From assembly GCF_030268685.1 (NCBI RefSeq), contig NZ_BSRQ01000010.1, positions 1 through 64,000 of the forward strand: DNA of 64,000 bases, given 5' to 3'. Shown piece after piece: positions 7,995 through 15,342 of this stretch. Every line of letters begins with the position of its first letter. The first letter of the stretch is position 1. The notes under the pieces are model-generated. The model was not told the origin of the DNA, ran no database searches, and worked only from the letters and a program-made list of their open reading frames with translations. This DNA is from Microtetraspora sp. NBRC 13810. Lineage in GTDB: Bacteria > Actinomycetota > Actinomycetes > Streptosporangiales > Streptosporangiaceae. A program made the translations under genes and the position numbers.

Positions 7995-9425
7995 TCATGG
8001 ACGGCGGGACCGGGCGGGCCGGAGCAGCAGGAGGGCCACGGCCGCCAGGAGGCCGCACCCGGCCTGGACGCACCACGCCCGGTGGTAGCCGGTGGCCGCC
8101 CCCGCCCCCGCCTCCGCGGTCAGCGCGACGAGGAGCGCGACGCCGACGGCTCCGCCGACCTGGCGGCTCATGGTGAGCACGGCGCTGCCGGTGGTGGCGC
8201 GGTCGGGGGACAGCCCGCCCGCGGCGGCGAACAGGGGCGCCTGGGAGAGGCCGCCGGAGATCCCCATGAGGATCAGGCCGGGGAACAGCGCGGTCCAGTA
8301 GGCGGGCCGGTCGTGCGCGGCGAGCAGCCAGTATCCGGCGGCGACGGCCATCGTGACGGTGCCCGCGACGGCGGGCAGGGTGGCGCCGAAGCGGCGCTGG
8401 ATCGGGCCGGTGCCGACCGCGAAGACGATGGCGAAGATCGGCGCGGGGGCGAGTCCGAGGCCGGTTTCCAGCGGCGTGAAGTGCCACACCTCCTGCATGA
8501 ACAGGGCGCTGCCGAGCAGGAAGATCCCGAAGCCGGTGAAAAAAAGGAACAGCGCCACGGTCGCGGCCGTGAACCGGCGGCTGCGGAACAGCGTCTTCTC
8601 GACGATCGGCGCGGGCGCCGTGCGGATCCGCCACACGGTCACCGCCGCGGCGGCGCAGCCCGCGGCGAACAGCGCGGCGGTGCGCCCGCCGGTCCAGCCC
8701 CAGTGCGGTCCCTGCACGATCGCGAGGATGACCAGGCCGACCGCGAGCAGGAAGGTGACAGCCGAGACCGGGTCGGGGAGCCCGCGGCCACGGGGTTCGC
8801 GCACCTCGGGGAGCAGCACGGCCCCGGCGATGATCGTCACGACGCCGATCGGCAGGTTGACCAGGAAGATCCACCGCCAGTCGATCGTGACGAGCAGCCC
8901 GCCGACCGGCGGGCCGGCCGACGCCGCCACGGCCGCCACGCCCGCCCACAGCCCGACGACGAGGGTGTGCTGCCGCCGGGGAAAGGACGGGTAGAGCAGT
9001 CCTAGCGAGGTGGGCACGATCATGGCCGCGCCGACCGCCTGGACGGCGCGCGCGGCGACCAGCACCCCCAGGCCGGGGGCGAACGACGCGAGGGCCGACG
9101 CGCAGGTGAACAGCGCGACACCGGCGAGCAGGACCTTCTTCCGGCCGCGCAGGTCGGCGATCCGCCCGGCCGGGACGAGCACGGCGGCGAAGACGACGGC
9201 GTACGCGTCGAGCACCCACGACAGCTCGGACACCGTCGAACCGGGGAACGTCTTCCCGATCCCGGCGAGCGCCACGTTGACGATGAAGAAGTCGAGCTGG
9301 GCCATGAACGACACCGCGCCGAGCACGCACATGACGCCCCACCGCCCGGGGTGTCCCGCGCCGTCCGCCGGGGCGCCGGGGCCGCGGCCTGTGACGACGG
9401 ACGCTCCGGCGTCGCGTTCTTCCAC
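7995..9425 (-). CDS. MFS transporter, DHA2 (14-TM) drug exporter type
   Basis: The product is about 476 residues with roughly 14 hydrophobic segments. FFIVNVALAGIGKTF near the N terminus (family motif D1-like), the GRIADLRGRKKVLL loop (MFS motif A) around residue 85 and the later PVGGLLVTIDWRWIFLVNLPIG stretch are classic for EmrB/QacA proton-driven multidrug exporters; substrate unknown. The GTG at 9425 is chosen because AAGGGGG lies about 9 nt upstream. The open frame runs further upstream to 9638, but only because the frame crosses the tandem repeats, whose translation is not protein-like. The repeats are in its promoter region. Confidence 0.88.
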   Translation of the reverse strand: MEERDAGASVVTGRGPGAPADGAGHPGRWGVMCVLGAVSFMAQLDFFIVNVALAGIGKTFPGSTVSELSWVLDAYAVVFAAVLVPAGRIADLRGRKKVLLAGVALFTCASALASFAPGLGVLVAARAVQAVGAAMIVPTSLGLLYPSFPRRQHTLVVGLWAGVAAVAASAGPPVGGLLVTIDWRWIFLVNLPIGVVTIIAGAVLLPEVREPRGRGLPDPVSAVTFLLAVGLVILAIVQGPHWGWTGGRTAALFAAGCAAAAVTVWRIRTAPAPIVEKTLFRSRRFTAATVALFLFFTGFGIFLLGSALFMQEVWHFTPLETGLGLAPAPIFAIVFAVGTGPIQRRFGATLPAVAGTVTMAVAAGYWLLAAHDRPAYWTALFPGLILMGISGGLSQAPLFAAAGGLSPDRATTGSAVLTMSRQVGGAVGVALLVALTAEAGAGAATGYHRAWCVQAGCGLLAAVALLLLRPARSRRP

Positions 9426-9525
9426 GAAACCGCGCCCCCTTCGTGCCGCGCGCCGGTGTTCCGCGCGGCCGGCCTGTGGGGGTGAGTTTCCGGAAGTGCG
9501 ATACCCGGGCGCCGGCATCGCCACA

Positions 9526-9667
9526 CCGCCGGGGTACGTGGTTAGAGTCCGCGTAGCGTCTCCGCCGGGGTACGCGGGTGATGTCCACGTATTGTCTCCG
9601 CCCGGGACGCGGGTGATGTCCGCGTATTGTCCCCGCACGGGACGCGGGTGATGTCCGCGTAATTTCT
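9526..9667. repeat. Four 35-36-bp tandem repeats ahead of the MFS gene
   Basis: Units lie at 9526-9561, 9562-9597, 9598-9632 and 9633-9667, plus a partial fifth. Each starts CCGCC/CCGCA and the inner units contain CGCGGGTGATGTCCGCG, a 5-bp inverted repeat around a 7-nt loop. They fill the gap between the isocitrate-lyase-like gene (ends 9678) and the MFS gene (starts 9425), all on the minus strand. A repeated regulator-binding site or a local slippage array are both possible. Confidence 0.85.
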
Positions 9668-9677
9668 CCGGCGGGGG

Positions 9678-10451
9678 TCAGTTTTTCTCGTAACGGAGGA
9701 GCCTGGCCTGCATTTCCGCGTACGGCGGCGCGGCGGGCACGGCGCGCCCGGCACGGGCGGCGTCCGCAGCCTCGACGGCGGCGCCGATCGCGGCGCGGTA
9801 GGGCAGTGACCCGGTGCTCACGCGGCGCACCCCGAGCCGCCCCAGTTCGGCCACCGGCAGGCCGGGGATCACCAGCACGTTCAGCGGGACCGGGATGCTC
9901 CCGGCCAGTTCGCGGAGCACGTCCGGTTCGGCCGCGCCGGGGACGAAGACGCCGTCGGCGCCCGCCTCGGCGTACCGGGCGGCGCGGGCGAGCGTCTCGG
10001 CGACGGTGGCCTCCTGGCCGAGCCAGTACGTGTCGACGCGGGCGTTGACGAACACGCCGGGGCAACGCTCCTTGATCGCGGCGACCTTCGCGGCGTGCGC
10101 CCGGGGCGGGACGAGCCGCCCGCCGGTGCTGTCCTCGATGTTGATCCCCGCCACGTCGAACGCGGCCAGCGCGGCGACGTAGCCGGCGACCCGGTCGGGC
10201 TCGTCGGCGTAACCGTCCTCGATGTCGACGCTGACGTGGCACGGCAGCCGGGACAGGCTCCTGGCGAGGAACAGGTTGGCGTCCCCGGTGGACCGGCCGC
10301 CGTCCGCACGGCCGAGGCCGGAGGCGACGCCGAAGCTGGTGGTGCCGATCGCCTCGAAGCCCGCGTCGAGGAAGGCCAGCGCCGAGGGCACGTCCCAGGC
10401 GTTCGGCAGGACCAGGGGCCGGTCGCCGTGGTGCAGGTCGCGGAAGGTCAT
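9678..10451 (-). CDS. Isocitrate lyase / PEP mutase family enzyme
   Basis: The 257-residue product is a TIM-barrel of the ICL/PEPM superfamily: LVLPNAWDVPSALAFLDAGFEAIGTTSFG near the N terminus (as two conserved beta strands), VSVDIEDGYAD around residue 75 (Mg-binding acidic residues), and ADGVFVPG around residue 165. The short family members act as 2-methylisocitrate-lyase-like, oxaloacetate decarboxylase-like or phosphonate enzymes; the KKCGH catalytic Cys loop of true isocitrate lyase is not visible, so the exact reaction is open. It is upstream of the MFS exporter, separated by the repeat array. Confidence 0.85.
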   Translation of the reverse strand: MTFRDLHHGDRPLVLPNAWDVPSALAFLDAGFEAIGTTSFGVASGLGRADGGRSTGDANLFLARSLSRLPCHVSVDIEDGYADEPDRVAGYVAALAAFDVAGINIEDSTGGRLVPPRAHAAKVAAIKERCPGVFVNARVDTYWLGQEATVAETLARAARYAEAGADGVFVPGAAEPDVLRELAGSIPVPLNVLVIPGLPVAELGRLGVRRVSTGSLPYRAAIGAAVEAADAARAGRAVPAAPPYAEMQARLLRYEKN

Positions 10452-10530
10452 GGTGCTCGGACTCCTGTCTGCGCGGTCTCACGGCAACGCTAGACCGGGG
10501 TCGTTTCGACGCGCCTCGAAGCGACTCGTG

Positions 10531-10590
10531 CCTCGGAGCGCCTCGGAGCGCCTCGGAGCGCCTCGGAGCGCCTCGGAGCGCCTCGGAGCG
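10531..10590. repeat. Six perfect 10-bp tandem repeats
   Basis: CCTCGGAGCG occurs six times without change at 10531-10590, with decayed copies just upstream (10511-10530). The array lies between the divergent isocitrate-lyase-like gene and the flavoprotein gene, where both promoters must be. Ten bases is close to one helical turn, so every unit faces the same side of the DNA. Confidence 0.9.
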
Positions 10591-10710
10591 AGCGGCGGGT
10601 CCGCGGTCGCATGAGGCTCCCCTGCCCTGCGCTTTCCCTTCCGTCGCCCGACGCGGTGCGAGACTGGGATGAAACTCGCCCATCACGCGGCGGCGACGGG
10701 GGTGGTGTCC

Positions 10711-12135
10711 GTGGCGGACGAAACCGATGTCTTCGATGTGATCGTGATAGGCGCCGGGCCGGTCGGGGAGACCGTGGCCGCGCGTGTCGTACGCGGCGGC
10801 CTGACGGCCGCCGTCGTCGAGGAGCGCCTCGTGGGCGGCGAGTGCGCCTACTACGCGTGCATCCCGAGCAAGGCGCTGCTGCGGCCGATGGAGCTGGCCG
10901 CCGAGGTGGGCCGGTTGCCCGGGGTGGAGCTGCGCGGCCCGATCGACGCCGCCGCCGTACTCGCCCGCCGTGACGAGGCCGTGTCCCATCTGGACGACGA
11001 CGGCGCGGTGGACTGGGTCGAGAAGCTGCCGGCGACGTTCATCCGCGGCCGGGGACGCCTGGCCGGTGCGCTGCGCGTGGAGGTGACCGCGCCGGACGGC
11101 GCCGTCCGGCCGCTGCGGGCCCGGCACGCCGTCGCGGTCGCCACCGGCAGCGACCCCGCGATCCCGGGCGTGCCCGGGATGCTGGAGGCGCGCCCGTGGA
11201 CGAACCGCGACGCGACCGCGGTCCGGCAGGTGCCCAAACGGCTGGTGGTGATCGGCGGCGGCCCGGTCGCCTGCGAGATGTCCCAGGCACTCCACTCCCT
11301 CGGCGCGCACGAGACGACCCTGCTCGTGCGCGGTGACCGGCTGCTCACCCGGACCGAGCCGTTCGCCGGCGAACTGCTCGCCGCGTCGTTCCGGAAGTCG
11401 GGCATCGACCTGCGTTTCGGCCGCTCGCTCTCCCGTGTCGAGCGGCCGGAACCCGGCGGCCCGGTCACTGTGCACACCGAGGACGGCTCGGTGGTGGAGG
11501 CCGACGAGATCCTCGTCGGCACCGGCCGCCGGGCCGCCGTGGGCGACCTCGGGCTGGAGACCGCCGGCCTGGAGCCGCACGGCCCGCTGGAGGTGGACGC
11601 GAGCATGCGGGTGACCGGCGTCCCCGGCGGCTGGCTGTACGCCGTCGGCGACGTCAACGGGCTCAACCTGCTCACCCACATGGGCAAGTACCAGGCCCGG
11701 GTGTGCGGCGACGTGATCGCCGCCCGCGCCGGCGGCCTGCCCGACGACCTGCCGGCGCTCCGCGACATCGCCGACGGCCTGGGCGCCCCGCAGGTCGTGT
11801 TCACCGATCCGCAGGTCGGCGCGGCCGGGCTCACCGAGGCCCAGGCCCGCGCCCGCGGCTTCCCGGTGCGCACCGTGGAGTACGACCTGGGCGCGGTGGC
11901 CGGGGCCTACCTCCAGGCGGACGGCTACACCGGCCGGGCGAAGGCGGTCGTCGACGAGGACCGCCGGGTGCTCCTCGGCGTCACCTTCGCCGGCCCCGCG
12001 GTGGTCGACCACCTGCACGCGGCCGCCATCGCGGTGACCGCCGAGATCCCCCTCGACCGGCTCTGGCACGCCGTTCCCGCGTTCCCGACCGTGAGCGAGT
12101 TCTGGCTCCACCTGCTGGAGGAGTACGGCCTCTGA
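10711..12135 (+). CDS. Pyridine nucleotide-disulfide oxidoreductase (lipoamide dehydrogenase-like)
   Basis: The 474-residue product has an N-terminal FAD-binding Rossmann motif VIVIGAGPVGE, the redox-active disulfide C-AYYA-C in GGECAYYACIPSKALL near residue 45, a second dinucleotide site VVIGGGPVACEM around residue 185, an FAD-binding LYAVGDVNG around residue 310, and the C-terminal dimerisation domain. Near the end, FPTVSE occupies the place of HPTLSE, so the usual catalytic His is replaced by Phe. It is therefore probably not a true lipoamide dehydrogenase or mercuric reductase. GTG 10711 starts close to the FAD motif; an ATG at 10669 would add 14 residues. Confidence 0.85.
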   Translation: MADETDVFDVIVIGAGPVGETVAARVVRGGLTAAVVEERLVGGECAYYACIPSKALLRPMELAAEVGRLPGVELRGPIDAAAVLARRDEAVSHLDDDGAVDWVEKLPATFIRGRGRLAGALRVEVTAPDGAVRPLRARHAVAVATGSDPAIPGVPGMLEARPWTNRDATAVRQVPKRLVVIGGGPVACEMSQALHSLGAHETTLLVRGDRLLTRTEPFAGELLAASFRKSGIDLRFGRSLSRVERPEPGGPVTVHTEDGSVVEADEILVGTGRRAAVGDLGLETAGLEPHGPLEVDASMRVTGVPGGWLYAVGDVNGLNLLTHMGKYQARVCGDVIAARAGGLPDDLPALRDIADGLGAPQVVFTDPQVGAAGLTEAQARARGFPVRTVEYDLGAVAGAYLQADGYTGRAKAVVDEDRRVLLGVTFAGPAVVDHLHAAAIAVTAEIPLDRLWHAVPAFPTVSEFWLHLLEEYGL

Positions 12136-12161
12136 TCTGACGGCCCCTGATCTGACGGACC
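12132..12161. repeat. 15-bp tandem duplication containing a stop codon
   Basis: CTGATCTGACGGCCC (12132-12146) is repeated with one change at 12147-12161. The first copy contains the TGA stop of the flavoprotein gene. This is the same arrangement as the hutU array: a duplication that starts at the stop codon. Confidence 0.85.
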
Positions 12162-12323
12162 CTGTGACCGGCCTCGGCCGGTGGATCGGAGCGCGCGGCC
12201 GGTGGTCGGGTAGCGCGCGGGGGCCGAGCCCGGCGAGCGGCCCCGGTTCCGCGCGGGTTCGGTGACCCGGCCCGACCGGGGTCCTGGACACGGGTCAGGC
12301 TGGGTTATTTGTATGGTTTTCGT

Positions 12324-13103
12324 ATGAAAAAGGGGGAAAAGAGGGATCGAGCGGACGTGGCGGCCGAGGCGTGGATGGCCGCGCTCGCGATGTTCGCCGA
12401 CGCGCAGCCTGCCGGGTTCCACCGGATGGGGGCGCACGGCACGTCGGTGCTCGTCACCGGCGCGCCGATGTCGCTGCTGAACGGCGTCTTCAGCGTCGCG
12501 CGGGAGGCCGACGCCGACGAGGTGGCGTGCTTCGCCGCAGCCCCGGGGCTGGCTGCGGTGACGTGGAGCGTCCAGGTGCGCGGTGAGCACGTGGGCCACC
12601 GGATCGCGGACACGGCCGCCCGTCACGGGCTGGACCGGCGGATGACGCTGCCCTTCATGATCAAGAAGCTCACGGAGGAGGACGCGGGGGCCACCGGGAC
12701 AAGCGAGCCGCGGGTCCGCCGCGTCGCCGGGGCCGAGGGCGACACGTACCGTGAGACGATGGCCGCCGGATACGAGGGACCTGCGGAGATCTTCACGGCC
12801 TTCACCCTTCCCGCCGTCATGGACCACGTCTCCATGAGCGCGTACCTCGCCGAGGCGGCCGGCGTGCCGGTGGCGACCTCTTTCGGCGTGCTGGTGAACG
12901 ACCTGGTCGGCGTGTTCAACCTCGCGGTCCCCCCGCCGCACCGGCGGCGCGGCTACGGCCGGGCGGCGACGGCGGCGGTCCTGCGCGACGCGTACGAGGC
13001 GGGCGCCCGCACCGCCTTCCTGCACGCCAGCCCGATGGGCGTCCCCCTTTACCTGGACATGGGATTCCGGACGGCGGAGAACTGGACCATATTCACCTCG
13101 TGA
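12324..13103 (+). CDS. GNAT family N-acetyltransferase
   Basis: The 259-residue product has its clear signature in the C-terminal half: VPPPHRRRGYGRAATAAVL (about residues 208-226), the acetyl-CoA pyrophosphate-binding loop of GNAT enzymes, followed by a hydrophobic strand and LYLDMGFR near the end. The N-terminal ~120 residues are divergent and may form a second, degenerate GNAT fold or the substrate site. Substrate unknown. No ribosome-binding site precedes ATG 12324, but TATGGT (12312-12317) lies 6 nt upstream, which suggests a leaderless transcript. An in-frame TTG at 12309 is less likely. The first codons include an A-rich run (KKGEKR). Confidence 0.75.
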   Translation: MKKGEKRDRADVAAEAWMAALAMFADAQPAGFHRMGAHGTSVLVTGAPMSLLNGVFSVAREADADEVACFAAAPGLAAVTWSVQVRGEHVGHRIADTAARHGLDRRMTLPFMIKKLTEEDAGATGTSEPRVRRVAGAEGDTYRETMAAGYEGPAEIFTAFTLPAVMDHVSMSAYLAEAAGVPVATSFGVLVNDLVGVFNLAVPPPHRRRGYGRAATAAVLRDAYEAGARTAFLHASPMGVPLYLDMGFRTAENWTIFTS

Positions 13104-13159
13104 TCGGGTAAAAGAATTCCCTGGCATATGGAGATTTCTGTCACCGGACGGTCCCCGGC

Positions 13160-13188
13160 TTGCAAACGTTTGAGCCGGTGACTAACGT
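13160..13188 (+). promoter_or_regulatory. Promoter of the GH25 gene with palindrome
   Basis: TTGCAA (13160-13165) and TAACGT (13183-13188) are separated by 17 bp. A perfect palindrome CAAACGTTTG (13163-13172) overlaps the -35 box and could be a repressor site. The predicted start near 13195 leaves a leader of about 200 nt before the lysozyme start codon. Confidence 0.5.
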
Positions 13189-13194
13189 TCAGCA

Positions 13195-13396
13195 CATTCC
13201 CCATGCCCCGATCCCCTATAAGGCCGCCCAAGAAGCGTACGGCCCGGGGGCGTGTTCCAGAGACACGACCACTTGATCCGCGACACCGCGGTACCGGGGT
13301 GAATCAGCACGGTCGCACCGACGATGTGCGCGTGTGTTTCCCTACTTGGCCGCCGGCCCGTCCGGGAGGTGGCAGGCAAGCAAGGAACCGATCCAT
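13195..13396 (+). promoter_or_regulatory. Long structured leader of the GH25 gene (possible riboswitch)
   Basis: Small hairpins are visible: CGTGT/ACACG around 13251-13267 and CCGCG/CGCGG around 13278-13291, followed directly by GGGGTGAATC (13296-13305). That decamer matches a conserved segment of ydaO-type (cyclic di-AMP) riboswitches, which in actinomycetes often precede cell-wall hydrolase genes. The remaining ydaO landmarks (the GGTAGGG and CAGCTAACCTCG parts) could not be found, so this assignment is weak. An AAGGAA ribosome-binding site is at 13382-13387. Confidence 0.3.
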
Positions 13397-14191
13397 ATGC
13401 CCGTTCCCCCGCAACTGAAATTCCCCCGCATCTCCCGGTGGCTTCCCCCGCGCCCCGAACTGCCGCCGCTGCGCGTCAGCGCACGGCTGCGCGAACTGAT
13501 CGCGGCCCTGGCGCTCCTCGCCGCCGGCCTCACCGGCGTGGTGGTGACGACGCCCGCGCAGGCCGAGGCCGTTCCCGTCCAGGCCGTCGAGGCTCGGGGA
13601 GCGGTGCTCACCTACGGCCAGGACGTGTCCTCCTACCAGCCGCAGTACGACTGGGCCGCGAGCCCGGCGAAGTTCGGCATCGTCAAGGCGACCGAGGGGC
13701 TGACCATCGACGACAGCGCCTTCGCCCGGCACTGGAAGGCGCTGGCCGAGAAGGGCATCGTGCGCGGCGCCTACCACTTCGGCCATCCGCGCAACGACCC
13801 CGTAGCCGAGGCCGACCACTTCCTCTCGGTGGTCGACGGGCAGCCCGTCAAGCGCGGCGACCTGCTCGTCCTCGACCTGGAGACCACCGACGGCAGGTCC
13901 GTCGCCGAGGTCAACCAGTGGGCCAGGATCTGGCTCGCCCACGTGCGGGAGAGGACCGGCACCACGCCGCTCTTCTACAGCAACTGGAGCTTCGCCGACA
14001 CCTACGGCAAGGGCCTCGAACGCTATCCGCTGTGGGTCGCCAACTACAGCGCGAAGGGCACCGTCTCCGCGCCCGCCGACTGGAAGCGGTGGACCATCCT
14101 GCAGTACTCGGAGACCCCGGTGGACCAGAACATCTCCGTGCTGTCCCCGGCGCAGCTACGCCACCTGGGCCGGCCGAGCGCCGACACCTGA
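13397..14191 (+). CDS. Secreted GH25 lysozyme (N-acetylmuramidase)
   Basis: The 264-residue product has a long N-terminal region with a signal or anchor segment (about residues 35-60, ending TTPAQAEA) and a GH25 domain from about residue 72 to the end. YGQDVSSYQPQYDW carries the first conserved Asp, and LLVLDLETTDG around residue 158 carries the Asp-x-Glu catalytic pair; FYSNWSF and LWVANY are further family positions. GH25 enzymes cut the beta-1,4 bond after N-acetylmuramic acid in peptidoglycan, here probably for growth or germination because no phage genes are nearby. It has no extra cell-wall-binding domain. Confidence 0.92.
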   Translation: MPVPPQLKFPRISRWLPPRPELPPLRVSARLRELIAALALLAAGLTGVVVTTPAQAEAVPVQAVEARGAVLTYGQDVSSYQPQYDWAASPAKFGIVKATEGLTIDDSAFARHWKALAEKGIVRGAYHFGHPRNDPVAEADHFLSVVDGQPVKRGDLLVLDLETTDGRSVAEVNQWARIWLAHVRERTGTTPLFYSNWSFADTYGKGLERYPLWVANYSAKGTVSAPADWKRWTILQYSETPVDQNISVLSPAQLRHLGRPSADT

Positions 14192-14314
14192 CCCACACCT
14201 CCCGAGCCGACCCGGCACCGAGCACCACCACACCGCCCGAGCCGACCTGGGTGCGACACCCGATCCACACCGTGCACCGCCGGACGCCGGCGGCCATATG
14301 ACGAACATATGATG

Positions 14315-14346
14315 AAAAGGGCCGAACCCATCGGGCCGGCCCTTTT
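14315..14346. terminator. Bidirectional terminator
   Basis: AAAAGGGCCG (14315-14324) and CGGCCCTTTT (14337-14346) form a 10-bp stem with a 12-nt loop. A T-run on each strand makes it a bidirectional rho-independent terminator between the convergent lysozyme and Lsr2 genes. Confidence 0.9.
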
Positions 14347-14352
14347 CTTCGG

Positions 14353-14718
14353 TCATTCCTCTGGTTTCGAGTCCGGGAATGCGTCGTGATAAAGGTCGTA
14401 GACTTCCGAGTCGATCGACCCGCGCGCGCTGACCTCGATGTCGTTGTCTTTGGCCCAGGCGCGCACGTCGGTGTTGGTGTGCCCGTTGGCCAGCCTGCTC
14501 GTGGCGTCGCTCCGCTTTCGTGCCCGGCCGGCCTGTTTGACCTCGGTGGCGTGCTCGATATAGTCGGCAAGGCCGTCGAGGAGCTCACGAAGGCGCTTGT
14601 CATTGTCGTCGCTCAGATCGATGCTGAACGTGCGGTCCACGACCGAGAACTCACGCCGGACGACATCCGCCCCTTCGGACCCGTCAAGGTCGTCTACCCG
14701 TATAACCTTCTCGGCCAT
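14353..14718 (-). CDS. lsr2: Lsr2-family nucleoid-associated protein
   Basis: The 121-residue product is a standard Lsr2, the actinobacterial H-NS analogue that coats and silences AT-rich DNA. The N-terminal dimerisation domain (about 1-60) has FSIDLSDDNDKRLRELL, and the C-terminal DNA-binding domain (about 75-121) keeps the VRAWAKDNDIEVSARGSID segment. In place of the usual minor-groove RGR hook, this protein has SARGSI, which fits the variable second copies of Lsr2 seen in many actinomycetes. GGGAG lies upstream of ATG 14718. It is probably monocistronic. Confidence 0.93.
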   Translation of the reverse strand: MAEKVIRVDDLDGSEGADVVRREFSVVDRTFSIDLSDDNDKRLRELLDGLADYIEHATEVKQAGRARKRSDATSRLANGHTNTDVRAWAKDNDIEVSARGSIDSEVYDLYHDAFPDSKPEE

Positions 14719-14834
14719 TTCTCCCACCCCTGTGGCTTTCGCGTACGAGGGAAAGCTTAGCAGCGCCGGACGACAGTCTCGGCCTTCCCGCACCGGGCCC
14801 GTACCATCCGCTGCCGCCAGACTACCGCCCGTTT

Positions 14835-15284
14835 TCAGGGCAGGTCGTGAAAGAAGTCCCCACCGAATCCGGAGACGAAGAATTCGCTCTGGTTCTGACC
14901 GGCGGCGACCAGTAATGACACTCCCACGCCGAAACGAATGGCGGGCCGACGCAGCGTGACGACATTCTTGTCGTCGACCCCCCGGGAATGGTCGCCGCGA
15001 ATGCGCATTTCCCGAACGGCCAGGATCCTGGTGGGGCCGTCGTAGACGTCCACCTGGAGCAGTGAGCTGGTGTTGCGCGCGTGGAAGAGGAACAGCACCT
15101 TGTCCAGGACGGCCCGCGCGTTCGCGGTGATGACGGGGGTGGGGATCGGCAGATGGATCCATTCGCCGGTGTTCGCCGGAATCGTGAAAGTGGCACCGAA
15201 TCCTTGACGCAACACCCGGGTGGCGGGGTTCTCCGGCACCGCGGTGAATCCGTGAGCCCATGACGCGTGCAGTTTCGCGGCCAC
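14835..15284 (-). CDS. DUF6623-like protein of unknown function
   Basis: The ~149-residue product has SWAHGFTAVPENP at the start, WIHLPIPTPVI around residue 45, LLQVDVYDGPTRI around residue 78, and an FVSGFGGDFFHDLP end. This pattern (WAHG...GW/FHIPIPTPV...VYDG...fGvgisl...GaDF) agrees with what I remember of DUF6623 proteins, a family without known role; it looks like a compact beta-sandwich and has no signal peptide. GTG 15284 is favoured because GAGGAG lies 7 nt upstream; ATG 15290 would be only 1 nt from that site. It stands alone between Lsr2 and the methyltransferase-like gene. Confidence 0.6.
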   Translation of the reverse strand: MAAKLHASWAHGFTAVPENPATRVLRQGFGATFTIPANTGEWIHLPIPTPVITANARAVLDKVLFLFHARNTSSLLQVDVYDGPTRILAVREMRIRGDHSRGVDDKNVVTLRRPAIRFGVGVSLLVAAGQNQSEFFVSGFGGDFFHDLP

Positions 15285-15342
15285 TGTCATACTCCTCGCC
15301 CGGGTGACACAGCGCATTTTTTATTGACAAGTATCCAGAATT

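Noticed and set aside
7921-12291. 1,456-codon open frame on the minus strand across several genes
   Set aside because: It runs through the MFS gene and antisense to the flavoprotein gene, with Arg/Pro/Gly-rich sequence. It is an effect of GC-rich third positions; the real genes have family motifs in other frames.
14192-14280. Direct repeat CCGAGCCGACC after the lysozyme gene
   Set aside because: Only two short imperfect copies in a GC-rich gap; no function suggested by position.
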